Shown: piece by piece, positions 33,420 through 42,846 of the stretch
Numbering within the stretch: the first letter of the stretch is position 1
Layout: each line of letters starts with the position of its first letter
Origin: Collimonas sp. PA-H2
GTDB taxonomy: Bacteria; Pseudomonadota; Gammaproteobacteria; Burkholderiales; Burkholderiaceae_D
DNA: 64,000 nucleotides
NCBI RefSeq assembly: GCF_002564105.1
Contig: NZ_PDBX01000001.1
Location: 2,170,001-2,234,000, forward strand
Direction of reading: 5' to 3'
Made by a program: the position numbers and the translations under genes
The notes under the pieces: generated by a model
The model's input: only the letters and a program-made list of their open reading frames with translations
The model's database searches: none
What the model was told of the DNA's origin: nothing

Positions 33420-34808
33420 CTAGGCCTGCGCGACTACCGCAACCACCGGGAATTCCAGCGTGAAGCGGGTATATTCTCCGGCTGCCGATTCGCAGCGGAT
33501 GCTGCCGCCGAACACCGCCATCACCTGATGGCAGAACGCCAGTCCGATGCCGGAACCGGCGCCCTTCTTGGTCGTATAGTGGGCGTCGAAAATATGCGGC
33601 AGCACATTGGCGGCGATGCCGGCGCCGGTGTCGGTAAAGCAGAGGACATTGAATTTCCCCGCGCGGGTGGTCGAGATGCTGATCTCGCCCTTGGATGCCG
33701 CCTTCAGCGCGTACAGGGAATTCTTCAGCAGGTTGAACAGGACAAACACGAACAGCCGGTCCGAACCGAAGAATGCATAATCCTCCATGACAGCCAGGTA
33801 GATCTTGGCGCGCTCGCCCCGCTCGAAGGGATAGCGCTCCAGCGCCTCGTCGACCAGCTGCACCACCGAGTAGTTGGCAAAGGCGTCGGTATCGATGCGA
33901 TCCAGCTTGGCCGAGGCCAGCATCATGTCGATCACCACCGTCGTGCGGTCGACTTCCTGGGTAATCGAATTGGTGGCCTTCGACAGCTGCTTGACCGTAT
34001 CCGGCCTGATCGACGGCGCCAGCAGGCCGTGTTCCACCGCCAGCCGGTAGCCCTCCAGCAAGGTCGGCAGGGACTGCTCCATGCCTTTCGCCAGCATGCG
34101 GATCGAAGTCAGCGGCGTGCGCATTTCATGGCCGACAGTGCTGGCGACGGTCATCGGGTCCAGCAGGTGATGGCGGACGATGGCGACCGACATCACGCCC
34201 AGGCTGACCGCGATGAACAGGACGCCGGGCGGATAGAATTCGATGCCGTAATTGCACAGGTAATCGACGGCGGCGAAGAAGTAAATCAGTATCGCGCCTA
34301 TGCACAGGCGCATCTTGATGCGTTTGCCGAGTTCAGCCACCTGCTGCTCGCGATAGGTGATGTACAGCCCGCGGTTCACCACGATGACCGTCTGCAGCAC
34401 ATGCAGCGGATGCAGCAGCCCGGCCTTCGGATAGTAGCCCCAGAAATACTGGTAGTAGCCGGATACCAGCAGATCCGATCCCAACAGGAAAATCGCCAGG
34501 ATGGCGGCGAACGCGTAGGAGGCATAGACGTACTTGCGCTCCGTGGTGCGTTCGCAGATCTCGGTGAGGAAATGATAGAGGCTGGTCGGCAGGAACAGGA
34601 TCAGCAGATAGCCGAACTTCACCACGAACATCGCCATATGCGGATCGCGCAAGGTAAACAGGAACGCCCAGGCGCCTTGCCAGAACGCCGAGGTAATGCA
34701 CAGCACCAGGAAGCTGCTGCCGATGCGCGTGAAACCCTTGGTGCATACCACGTACAGGCCGTAGGCCAGGAAGATCGAAGCAACGACTGCGGGCAGTATC
34801 GAATACAT
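33420..34808 (-). CDS. sensor histidine kinase with 7TM N-terminus
   Basis: A 462-residue kinase. Seven hydrophobic segments cover residues 3-220. The dimerisation/phosphoacceptor motif STVGHEMRTPLTS (His about 234) follows, then the HATPase domain with the N box (LFNLLKNSLYAL), G1 (DTGAG) and G2 (GSGIGLAFC). No receiver domain is present and no response-regulator gene is adjacent. The sequence around the H box and the region after it is reminiscent of the CqsS/LqsS/JqsS autoinducer kinases; this is a weak inference and no synthase gene is near. Confidence 0.85.
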   Translation of the reverse strand: MYSILPAVVASIFLAYGLYVVCTKGFTRIGSSFLVLCITSAFWQGAWAFLFTLRDPHMAMFVVKFGYLLILFLPTSLYHFLTEICERTTERKYVYASYAFAAILAIFLLGSDLLVSGYYQYFWGYYPKAGLLHPLHVLQTVIVVNRGLYITYREQQVAELGKRIKMRLCIGAILIYFFAAVDYLCNYGIEFYPPGVLFIAVSLGVMSVAIVRHHLLDPMTVASTVGHEMRTPLTSIRMLAKGMEQSLPTLLEGYRLAVEHGLLAPSIRPDTVKQLSKATNSITQEVDRTTVVIDMMLASAKLDRIDTDAFANYSVVQLVDEALERYPFERGERAKIYLAVMEDYAFFGSDRLFVFVLFNLLKNSLYALKAASKGEISISTTRAGKFNVLCFTDTGAGIAANVLPHIFDAHYTTKKGAGSGIGLAFCHQVMAVFGGSIRCESAAGEYTRFTLEFPVVAVVAQA

Positions 34809-35205
34809 GGACGACGATCAGGATGAATGCTTAGGCTATAAAGTGCGCCGATGCCATGCAATGACGGCTGCCTGCGTGGCTCGGCGCATACGCTGCGAGA
34901 ACTGTGTCCTTCTTTGCTCGAATCAGTAAATTTACAGCCGTTCTTGCTTTGAAGCAAGATTTCGGCGCAAACCATTATCCAGGATCGCTTTGCCGCAGCC
35001 GTTCGCGGACAGCAAGGCGTATGGTAGCAATGGATAAAAGATAATAATAATGCAAAATCGGTATAACGGTGATCCGATCAATTGCGCCCCGGATTTGGGG
35101 CGCGGCGGGATTGTTCGTCGGCAGGGAGTCCGGCGCGCCAGGCAGCTGATGCAGCCTGGCGGAATATTAGAAAAACAAGAAAAGACGGCGGCTAGGCTGC
35201 CCTGC
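34809..35205. other. intergenic region, no gene supported
   Basis: The 397 bp upstream of the histidine kinase and downstream of the MFS gene hold no convincing reading frame. AT-rich DNA (35035-35065) may carry a promoter. No terminator for the MFS gene was recognised. Confidence 0.45.
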
Positions 35206-36378
35206 TTATTCGCTAGGCGTCATCGCCAGGCCGCTGTTGCGCTCTATCGAAGCCGACCACAGGGTCAGGCCGAGCGCCAGCGCCACCAGCACCACGCCGA
35301 CATAGGGCAAGGTGGTCAGCTGGAAACCGGCGCCGATCGCCATGCCGCCAAACCAGGCGCCGCCGGCGTTGCCCAGATTGAAGGCGCCCTGGTTCAGGGT
35401 CGACGCCAGGTTCGGCGCCGCGCTGGCGCGTTCCACCACCAGCACCTGCAGCGGCGGCACGATGGCAAAGGCCAGCACACCCCAGACAAAAATCGTGATC
35501 ACAGCCGGCAAGGGCGTGCGCATGGTCAGGGTAAACACCGTCAGGACCAGCGCCAGCGCCACCAGGAAACCGATCAGCGACGGCAGCAGGCGCCAGTCGG
35601 CCAGCTTGCCGCCGAGCGCGCTGCCCACGGTCAGGCCGAGGCCGAACACCAGCAGCACCAGGGTCACCGCATGCGGGGTCAGCCCGGTGACGTCTTCCAG
35701 GATCGGCGTGATGTAGGTGAATACTGAAAACAGGCTGGCCGAGGCCAGCGCGCTGATCGCCAGCACCATCACCACTTGCCGGTCCTTGAGCACGGCAAAT
35801 TCCTGCAGCAGGCTGGTCTTTTGCATTTCGATCTTCTTCGGCAGCCACAATGCCAGCGCAATCGCAGCCAGCACGCCGATCACCGTCACCGCCCAGAAAG
35901 TCGAACGCCAGCCCAGCTGCTGGCCAAGCGCTGTGCCGAACGGCACGCCCAGCACATTGGCCAGGGTCAGGCCGGCGAACATCAGGGCGATCGCCTGCGC
36001 GCGCCGGTTGGGTGGCACCAGGCCGGCAGCCACCACCGAGCCGATGCCGAAAAACGCGCCGTGGCAAAACGCCGTCACCACCCGCGCCAGCATCAGCACC
36101 GCGTAGTTCGGCGACAAGGCGCACAGCACGTTGCCGATGATGAACAGGCCGATCAGGCTCAGCAGCGCCGTGCGGCGCGGCATGTTGGCGGTAGCGATGG
36201 CGACGATAGGCGCGCCGATGGTGACGCCCAGTGCGTAACCGGTCACCAGCATCCCGGCCGCCGGAATGGTCACCCCCAGATCGCGCGCCACGTCGGGCAG
36301 CAGGCCCATGATGACGAACTCCGTCGTACCGATGCCGAAAGCGGCAACAGCAAGGGCAAATAGGGGCAAAGACAGCAT
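35206..36378 (-). CDS. MFS transporter, DHA1 (AraJ/YdhP-like) family
   Basis: A 390-residue protein with about 12 membrane segments. The N-terminus LFALAVAAFGIGTTEFVIMGLLPDVARDLGV is the signature of the AraJ/YdhP/PbuE group of drug-H+ antiporters, and motif A is recognisable around YALGVTIGAPIVAIATANMPRRTALL. The exported compound is unknown. The ATG at 36378 is chosen; the open frame upstream would add 21 residues that do not fit the family start. Single gene. Confidence 0.87.
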   Translation of the reverse strand: MLSLPLFALAVAAFGIGTTEFVIMGLLPDVARDLGVTIPAAGMLVTGYALGVTIGAPIVAIATANMPRRTALLSLIGLFIIGNVLCALSPNYAVLMLARVVTAFCHGAFFGIGSVVAAGLVPPNRRAQAIALMFAGLTLANVLGVPFGTALGQQLGWRSTFWAVTVIGVLAAIALALWLPKKIEMQKTSLLQEFAVLKDRQVVMVLAISALASASLFSVFTYITPILEDVTGLTPHAVTLVLLVFGLGLTVGSALGGKLADWRLLPSLIGFLVALALVLTVFTLTMRTPLPAVITIFVWGVLAFAIVPPLQVLVVERASAAPNLASTLNQGAFNLGNAGGAWFGGMAIGAGFQLTTLPYVGVVLVALALGLTLWSASIERNSGLAMTPSE

Positions 36379-36600
36379 GATGATCGTCCGGAAATGGAAC
36401 CGCCGAATTGCAGGAACTGCGCGGCAGTCAAAGGCGCGCACCGGGAGCCATGGTGCGAAGCAACATTATATCAATCGCTGTTTATTTGTGTTAGCGCTAC
36501 CAGATTTGTGCGATGAAATCTGGCAGCGGGGGCGGAAAGTGTTGGATTTTTGCGATAAGAAGCAGGGAAAGCAATCACCCGCCAACACTTCCCCAAAACC

Positions 36601-37362
36601 TTATGGCATCGCAAAAGTCGCAATCTCCACGCGGCGGTTAGGCAGCAGGCAGCGGATCAAGGCCTGCTGGGGAAGGCCGTCGCTGCACTGGATAACGGCA
36701 TCCTGCGCACCCAGGCCGACGGCTTTGATGCGCCCGGCCGGGATGCCGTAGCTCACCAGCACATCCTTGACCGTATTTGCGCGCTGGATCGACAGGTTCA
36801 AATTGTAGCTATCGGTACCGAGCCGGTCGGTATAGCCGCGCACTTCCACCCGGGCAAAACGGCTCGCGGCCAGGCGTTTTGCCATGGCGGCAAGCTGCGC
36901 CCTGCCCGCCGGCAGCATCTGGCCCAGGCTGGACTGGTCGAAGCGGAACAGCGCATCCGCCGAAATGCGTTCTATTTTTGGGCGCTGGTACTGCGGGGCT
37001 GCCGGCGGCGGCGCTGGCGGCGCAACCACAGCCACCGGCTGCACTGCCACCCAGTAGCCCTTGACCCATCTCGGCGCATCCTGATGGCGCCGCTCCCAGT
37101 AGCCGCGCTGCCAGGAATAGCCGGAACGCGGCGGCGGCGGAACTGCCTCATAACGTGGCGGCGGCGCCTCGAACCGCTGCCAGCCGTCCCGCTCGACAAT
37201 GACCTGGGAAGCATCGCGGCGCCAGCCCGGATCGGCCTGGACTTGCGGCTGATAGGGAGACGGCTGATATTGGACTGGCTGCGCCAGCACATGATTGGCC
37301 GCGCCCAGCATGCTGGCGGTGGCGACTGACAGGAGCAGGATTTTTGCGATGTAGGTTTGCAT
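36601..37362 (-). CDS. OmpA-family outer-membrane protein
   Basis: A 253-residue secreted protein with a signal peptide (residues 1-27, ending VLA-QP). A Pro/Tyr/Arg-rich segment follows (residues 28-120, with GYWERRHQDAPRWVKGYWVAVQP, a YXXQ/W-type repeat). The OmpA C-terminal peptidoglycan-binding domain is at residues 140-250 (VEVRGYTDRLGTDSYNLNLSIQRANTVKDVL and PNRRVEIATF). The domain binds diaminopimelate. Role is envelope stability; the Pro-rich part is unusual. Single gene. Confidence 0.85.
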   Translation of the reverse strand: MQTYIAKILLLSVATASMLGAANHVLAQPVQYQPSPYQPQVQADPGWRRDASQVIVERDGWQRFEAPPPRYEAVPPPPRSGYSWQRGYWERRHQDAPRWVKGYWVAVQPVAVVAPPAPPPAAPQYQRPKIERISADALFRFDQSSLGQMLPAGRAQLAAMAKRLAASRFARVEVRGYTDRLGTDSYNLNLSIQRANTVKDVLVSYGIPAGRIKAVGLGAQDAVIQCSDGLPQQALIRCLLPNRRVEIATFAMP

Positions 37363-37667
37363 GATGTTGTCCTTATAATAAGTAGCAGGCAGGTGCTTGC
37401 TATTAAACGGGCAACGTTCGCCGCCAGACGTGCTGGCGATGTAATTTTGGTAACTAAACGTTAGTTTTTCGACATCTTTCTGCGCAAGCGCACGATTCCT
37501 GTTTCTCCCTTACACAAAAAAATGCCTCCCCGGCTTTTGCAAGCCCGAGAGGCATTGACCCATAAAGATGCTATTGCTGCGCTATACGCTGTAGCGCATA
37601 AGCGATGACATCGGATCGCGGGCCTGCCGCCCCAGCAAGATCCCGGCAGGGCCGCCTGGTGTTTCCC
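37363..37667. other. intergenic region with S53 gene terminator
   Basis: No gene is seen in these 305 bp. The right half carries the terminator described next; the left half holds the promoter region of the OmpA gene. Confidence 0.5.
37515..37557 (-). terminator. terminator of the S53 peptidase gene
   Basis: AATGCCTC / GAGGCATT outer stem and GGCTT / AAGCC inner stem, followed on the minus strand by a run of seven T. It is about 110 bp beyond the peptidase stop. Confidence 0.75.
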
Positions 37668-39554
37668 TTATTTGGCCGGGAAAACTGTCGGGTTGGCCGT
37701 GATGTAGGCGTTCAGGTTATCGACGTTCAAGCTGCCGAAGCCTGTCGCGGCGCTCCAGCCGGATGCAGCGGCTTTCATCCCTGGATACGTCGCGCTCCAG
37801 CCGTTGTATTCGATTGCGTCGCCGTCCACCGTGGCGCTGGTCACAGGGAACACCAGATTCGCGTTCGATGGAATCGCCGCGTACAAGGCCGAGCTAGGGA
37901 AGCCCAGGTTATTGCTATGCGCCGATTCCAGGCGCGACCAGAAGCCGGCGAACATCGGCGCTGCCATGCTGGTGCCGCCAACCACGCCGGCTGCGGTGCC
38001 GCCGTTGTTCGACGCCGTGATGTAGATGTAGGTGCCGCTGGCCGAAGCTGCATCGAATACGATATCAGGCAGACCACGCGTGGTATGACCTGTGCCGACG
38101 ATGCTTGAAGTCTGCCAGCTTGGCGCGGTCTCATACTTGCTGAAACCGCCGCCGCTGGACCAGATGCGCACGGCGCTGCCGACGCCAGTCGCGGCGGTGC
38201 CTTCATTCCATACCGCCTGGCCGTTATAAGCGCCGGCCGAAGTAGTGAACAACGCAGTGCCGCCCACCGCAACCACATACGGCGAGCTGGCAGGCTCGCT
38301 GACGTCATAAGTCTTTTTCTTGGTAGTGGTGTTTGCTACGCCGGGATTGCCTTGGGAATCGGTATCGCAGTTGTAAGGACCGGCATCGCCCGAGGCAACC
38401 GAGAAGGTGATCCCCTGCGCCACACCTTGTTCAAACACGGCGTCATCCGCCGCTTGCGCACCGGACGCCTTGGCCGAAGCCTCGCACTCGCCCAGCGACA
38501 CGTTGACCACGCTGGCGACGTTGGCGGTCACGGCAGCGTTATAGGCAGCGTTCAGCGGCGCATCTTGCATCGATGTGGCGGTGTAGAAAATCAGTTGCTT
38601 GACGCCGCCCGCGGCGCCGTAGATCACCTGGCTGTCCAGCGCCCATTCGACTTCGCCGGACTCGTCGGAAGTCTGGCCGCCGACGTAGACCACGGTAGGC
38701 GTCAGCTTCGGCAGGCTCGGGTTATTGTTGAGGAAGGTCTGGAAATCGTTCAGGGTATACGTCATGTCGCCTTCGGCGATCGTGCCGACCACCGCGTTGG
38801 AAGCGGCTGGCGTGGTGACGGCGTTATAGATCCCCGGGTATTGCACCGGCGTGTGCGATGTTTGAGTGCCGGCGGCAGCTTGCACGATGCTCTTCTGCGC
38901 GCCATGCACGCCGCTGTGCGTCACATGGTGGATCGCCGCATTTTGCAGCCCCAGCACCGAGCCGATGATGGTCCCCAGTTCCGGCGGGACCTGGGCTGCC
39001 GTTTCATTGGCGTACACAGCGCGGCCTTCATGCGTAAAGCGCTTCAGGGAAGTGTTGAACGCCTGCTTGATGGTGGCGGCGGTGCCGTCGGCGCTCACCA
39101 GCAAGCGATTCGAACTGACGCTGATATTCTTGAAGCCGGCTTTGCTCAAGTGCGCGGTGACGGCGTCCACTTGCGCCTGCGTAGGCGAATACTGTTCGGC
39201 GAACTGTGCCGGTGTCAGGAACTTGTGATACGAAGGACTGCCTAGCGTGTAGAGTTCTTTCACGAAATTGTCCAGCTGTGCCTTGTTGCGCAGCTGCAGG
39301 CTGACGGTGACGCTCTTCTCTTCGCCCTGCGCCATGTCGACCGCGATCTTGTCGGCGGTGACGGCAAGGCCGGTGCTGTCGTGCGTCTGCACCTGCGGCA
39401 GGAACGCCTCGGTCTTGGTCGATACCCAGCTTGAGGTATCGGCGGCGGCCTGCGCCGCCATGCCGATACATGCCAGGGAAAGCGCCATTGCCAGTGCTGA
39501 AACGCGCGGGAGCGCAAAGTCCCCTGCTTTTGCTGCTGATGCCTTCGATTTCAT
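37668..39554 (-). CDS. secreted S53 serine-carboxyl peptidase (sedolisin/kumamolisin type)
   Basis: A 628-residue preproprotein. Signal peptide (residues 1-38, MAAQAAA), pro-kumamolisin activation domain (about 45-215, with SPSYHKFLTPAQFAEQY), and the S53 catalytic domain to the end. The Ser-Glu-Asp triad is Glu303 and Asp307 (EVEWALDSQ) with Ser529 (VGGTSMAAPMF), and the oxyanion Asp390 lies in VASGDAGPYN. The enzyme is expected to be active at acid pH outside the cell. The ATG at 39554 follows an AGAGGA site. A C-terminal Ca-site segment is present. Single transcript. Confidence 0.93.
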   Translation of the reverse strand: MKSKASAAKAGDFALPRVSALAMALSLACIGMAAQAAADTSSWVSTKTEAFLPQVQTHDSTGLAVTADKIAVDMAQGEEKSVTVSLQLRNKAQLDNFVKELYTLGSPSYHKFLTPAQFAEQYSPTQAQVDAVTAHLSKAGFKNISVSSNRLLVSADGTAATIKQAFNTSLKRFTHEGRAVYANETAAQVPPELGTIIGSVLGLQNAAIHHVTHSGVHGAQKSIVQAAAGTQTSHTPVQYPGIYNAVTTPAASNAVVGTIAEGDMTYTLNDFQTFLNNNPSLPKLTPTVVYVGGQTSDESGEVEWALDSQVIYGAAGGVKQLIFYTATSMQDAPLNAAYNAAVTANVASVVNVSLGECEASAKASGAQAADDAVFEQGVAQGITFSVASGDAGPYNCDTDSQGNPGVANTTTKKKTYDVSEPASSPYVVAVGGTALFTTSAGAYNGQAVWNEGTAATGVGSAVRIWSSGGGFSKYETAPSWQTSSIVGTGHTTRGLPDIVFDAASASGTYIYITASNNGGTAAGVVGGTSMAAPMFAGFWSRLESAHSNNLGFPSSALYAAIPSNANLVFPVTSATVDGDAIEYNGWSATYPGMKAAASGWSAATGFGSLNVDNLNAYITANPTVFPAK

Positions 39555-40475
39555 CTTCTTATTCCTCTTAAAGTAAGCAACATGGACACAATGTGGAAAC
39601 AGCTTGCGACAACGCTTGGGCGCACCTCGCCATTCACCCGGATTGCGATGCATGCGCGATACAGCCTCCCTGCCGCCTGGAACCATGGATTGGCACAGAC
39701 GACAGATGTGCGAAACCATCAGCTTGTAAAAAGCAGGGTGGGTATGCCTAGCGTCTGATTTGCGCCGCTTTTTTGCGACGCGGAGTTAACGAACTGCTAG
39801 CTCGTTATTGGGACGGCCGCTGCGTGATCTTTGGCGATCGCACAAGCTGTGCCGGAATTTGGAAGAAGAGCGGATGAAAAGCATCCAGGGAATGTTCGGA
39901 TTGCGACTGCAGAAACACTGTCAGTTCCAAAGACTTCGTGCCGGTCATCACTATTCCCTTTTAAGGACCATCGATACGACAGCATTACGCTTGTGGGGTA
40001 AGTGTCGCTATAAGAAAATCTGTTTTTTTCACCTGTTTGCTGATGCACATTACGGCCCCAGCATAAGTCTTAAATTTCCACACTGCAATATTTACTTACC
40101 CGTTTTTACAATTTGTTTCACCTTAAAAAAGAGAGAAAATTTTATCCCCGCACAAGATACAGAAAGATATATTTAAATACTTGAATTTACATGGGAAATT
40201 TAGCTGGAAATCCGCATGGATAAAGGCTCGCGGAGATTTTTAAGTTGCTGCATTATGGTGCATTTTCAGATCAAAAAATTCCATATGGATTTGATGGTGA
40301 GAAACAGAATTTTCCTCTACCGAGAGATGGCCGACGCAATATTCAGATGTATAAAACTGCTGATCAGAGCAATTGTTTTCCACGTAAAAGACAGCGCTCG
40401 GGTCACTGAAAAATCAGACTGCGGCGGCCAGGCAAGGCCGCGACCGCCGCAGATGCAATGTGTCCTCAATCCCGA
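39555..40475. other. long intergenic region upstream of the S53 gene
   Basis: These 921 bp hold no supported gene. The short frames at 39808-40176 and 40216-40515 (plus strand) lack ribosome sites and have non-coding composition. The middle part (40020-40420) is AT-rich. The right end has the candidate gabD terminator. Confidence 0.5.
40408..40452 (-). terminator. candidate terminator of the gab operon
   Basis: CTGCGGCGG / CCGCCGCAG, a perfect 9-bp stem (40419-40427 and 40444-40452) just after the gabD stop. On the minus strand TCTGATTTTTC follows. The T run is short, so efficiency is uncertain. Confidence 0.55.
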
Positions 40476-41927
40476 TCAGATGCCGCCCATGCACAGGTAT
40501 TTGATCACCTGGTAATCCTCTATCCCGTACTTCGATCCCTCGCGGCCCAGGCCGGATTGCTTGACGCCCCCGAATGGTGCGACTTCATTGGAAATCAGAC
40601 CGGTGTTGATGCCCACCATGCCGCTCTCCAGGCCTTCGGCGACGCGCCAGATGCGGCCGATGTCGCGCGAGTAGAAATAGCTGGCGAGTCCGAATTCGGT
40701 ATCGTTGGCCAGCGCCACCGCTTCCTCGTCCGTCTTGAAACGGAACAGCGGCGCCATCGGGCCGAAGGTTTCCTCACGCGCCACCATCATGCCGGCCGTC
40801 ACACCGGCCAGCACGGTCGGCTCGAAGAAGCTGTGGCCGAGCGCATGGCGCTTGCCGCCGGCCAGCAGGCGCGCGCCCTTCGCCAGCGCATCGGCGATGT
40901 GCTGCTCAACCTTGAGCACCGCCTTTTCGTCGATCAGCGGGCCCTGGGTGACGCCTTCCTGCAAGCCGTTGCCAACCTTCAGCCGCGCTACGGCAGCCAC
41001 CAGCTTGGCGGCGAAAGCATCGTAGACGCCGTCCTGCACATACAGGCGATTGGCGCAGACGCAGGTTTGTCCGGCGTTGCGGTACTTGGACGCCATTGCG
41101 CCTTCTACCGCGGCATCCAGGTCGGCGTCGTCGAACACGATGAAGGGCGCGTTGCCGCCCAGTTCTAGCGACAGTTTCTTGACGGTAGCGGCGCACTGCT
41201 CCATCAGCAGGCGGCCAACGCCGGTGGAACCGGTGAAAGTCAGCTTGCGCACGGTTGGATTGCTAGTCATTTCCGCGCCGATTTCACGGGCGGCGCCGGT
41301 CACCACGCTGAACACGCCGGCCGGGATGCCGGCGCGTTCGGCCAGCACCGCCAGCGCCAGCGCTGAGAACGGCGTCGACTCCGCCGGCTTGAGCACCATG
41401 GTGCAGCCGGCGGCCAGCGCCGGGCCAGCCTTGCGGGTAATCATCGCCGCCGGGAAATTCCACGGCGTGATCGCTGCGCAGACGCCGATCGGCTCCTTCA
41501 CCACCACGATGCGCGTGCCCGGGGTCGGCGAAGGAATGGTATCGCCGCCGGCACGCTTGCCCTCTTCCGCGAACCATTCGATGAACGAGGCAGCGTAGGC
41601 GATTTCACCGCGCGACTCGGCCAGCGGCTTGCCTTGCTCGGTGGTCATAATCAGCGCCAGGTCGTCCAGATTGGCCAGCATCAGGTCGTTCCATTTGCGC
41701 AGGATGATGCTGCGTTCCTTAGCCGTCTTGCGCCGCCACAGGCGCCAGGCTTCATTGGCGGCGGCAATCGCGCGTCTGGTCTCGGCGGCGCCCATCAGCG
41801 GCACGCTGCCGATGGTTTCGCCGGTGGCCGGATTGGCGACCGCATGCGTAGCGCCGCCGTCGGCGTTGCACCATTCACCGTTCAGGTAGGCTTGCTGGCG
41901 GAACAATGAGGGATCTTTTAATTTCAT
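40476..41927 (-). CDS. gabD: NAD(P)-dependent succinate-semialdehyde dehydrogenase
   Basis: A 483-residue aldehyde dehydrogenase. The catalytic Cys lies in NAGQTCVCANR, the Glu in LELGGNAPF, and the nucleotide-binding block in TPWNFPAAM and FTGSTGVGR. The GabD subfamily is shown by YGIEDYQVIKYLCMGGI at the C-terminus and by the substrate pocket pattern. It oxidises succinate semialdehyde to succinate, the last step of GABA use. It is the last of six genes in the gab operon (82 bp after the permease gene). ATG at 41927. Confidence 0.94.
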   Translation of the reverse strand: MKLKDPSLFRQQAYLNGEWCNADGGATHAVANPATGETIGSVPLMGAAETRRAIAAANEAWRLWRRKTAKERSIILRKWNDLMLANLDDLALIMTTEQGKPLAESRGEIAYAASFIEWFAEEGKRAGGDTIPSPTPGTRIVVVKEPIGVCAAITPWNFPAAMITRKAGPALAAGCTMVLKPAESTPFSALALAVLAERAGIPAGVFSVVTGAAREIGAEMTSNPTVRKLTFTGSTGVGRLLMEQCAATVKKLSLELGGNAPFIVFDDADLDAAVEGAMASKYRNAGQTCVCANRLYVQDGVYDAFAAKLVAAVARLKVGNGLQEGVTQGPLIDEKAVLKVEQHIADALAKGARLLAGGKRHALGHSFFEPTVLAGVTAGMMVAREETFGPMAPLFRFKTDEEAVALANDTEFGLASYFYSRDIGRIWRVAEGLESGMVGINTGLISNEVAPFGGVKQSGLGREGSKYGIEDYQVIKYLCMGGI

Positions 41928-42008
41928 CACGAGGTAACTCCTATGAACGGGAAAGACCGGCATGTCAGACTACGATATGCCGGTTGGAAAATGGTCTGGA
42001 CGAAAGCG

Positions 42009-42842
42009 CTAGAACTTGGCGAGCGCCTTGTTACGTCCGCGTATCCACTCCAGCACCAGCAGCAGGCAAGTGGAAAATACGATCAGGATGGTGGCCAGCG
42101 CGGCAATGGTCGGGCTGATGTTTTCCTTGATGCCGGTAAACATCTGGCGCGGCAGCGTGGCTTGTCCGGGACCGGCGACAAACAAGGTTACCACCACATC
42201 GTCGAACGAAGTGGCGAAGGCAAACAAGGCGCCGGAGATCAAACCCGGCGCGATCACCGGCAAGGTGATGCGGAAGAAGGTCGAGAGCGGATTGGCGCCC
42301 AGGCTGAGGCTGGCGCGCACCAGGTTCTGATTGAAACCCTGCAGGGTCGCCAGCACTGTCGTCACCACGAATGGCGCGCCGAGCGCGGCATGCGCCAGTA
42401 TCAGGCCGGTATAGCTATCGGACAGGCCGATCTGCGCAAAGAACAGATAGACGCCGACGCCAACCACCACCACCGGCACCACCATGGGCGAAATCAGCAC
42501 CGCCATCAGCAAACCCTTGCCGCGAAAATCGGCCTTATTCAAGCCGACCGCCGCCAGGGTGCCGAGTATGGTCGCCAGCACGGTCGCCAGAGGCGCGACA
42601 ATGAAACTGTTCTTGGCCGCGCTGACCCATTCATCCGAGTGCACCAGGTTCTGATACCAGCGCATGGAAAAGCCGTGGATCGGATACACCAGGAAAGTAC
42701 TGTCGCTGAACGACAGCGGAATGATCACCAGTATCGGCAGCAGCAGGAACAGCAGCACCAGCAGGTTGAAGCCGCGCGAAAAGAAAAACCAGACGCGTTC
42801 GGTCAACGAAACATAGGGCGGGAATTGCGGGAATATTTTCAT
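42009..42842 (-). CDS. Pot-type ABC transporter permease (PotC-like)
   Basis: A 277-residue permease with about six membrane segments. The EAA-type loop is ATLQGFNQNLVRASLSLGANPLSTFFRITLPVIAPG, which docks on the ATPase. The sequence fits the PotC/spermidine-putrescine class. It begins 4 bp after the other permease stop (ATG 42842), so the two are translated together. In this operon the substrate is probably GABA or a related amine rather than polyamine. Confidence 0.9.
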   Translation of the reverse strand: MKIFPQFPPYVSLTERVWFFFSRGFNLLVLLFLLLPILVIIPLSFSDSTFLVYPIHGFSMRWYQNLVHSDEWVSAAKNSFIVAPLATVLATILGTLAAVGLNKADFRGKGLLMAVLISPMVVPVVVVGVGVYLFFAQIGLSDSYTGLILAHAALGAPFVVTTVLATLQGFNQNLVRASLSLGANPLSTFFRITLPVIAPGLISGALFAFATSFDDVVVTLFVAGPGQATLPRQMFTGIKENISPTIAALATILIVFSTCLLLVLEWIRGRNKALAKF

Positions 42843-42846
42843 TTTC

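Noticed and set aside
39808..40176. 122-residue frame in the long spacer upstream of the S53 gene
   Set aside because: No ribosome site, no recognisable sequence, and its composition follows the AT-rich spacer.
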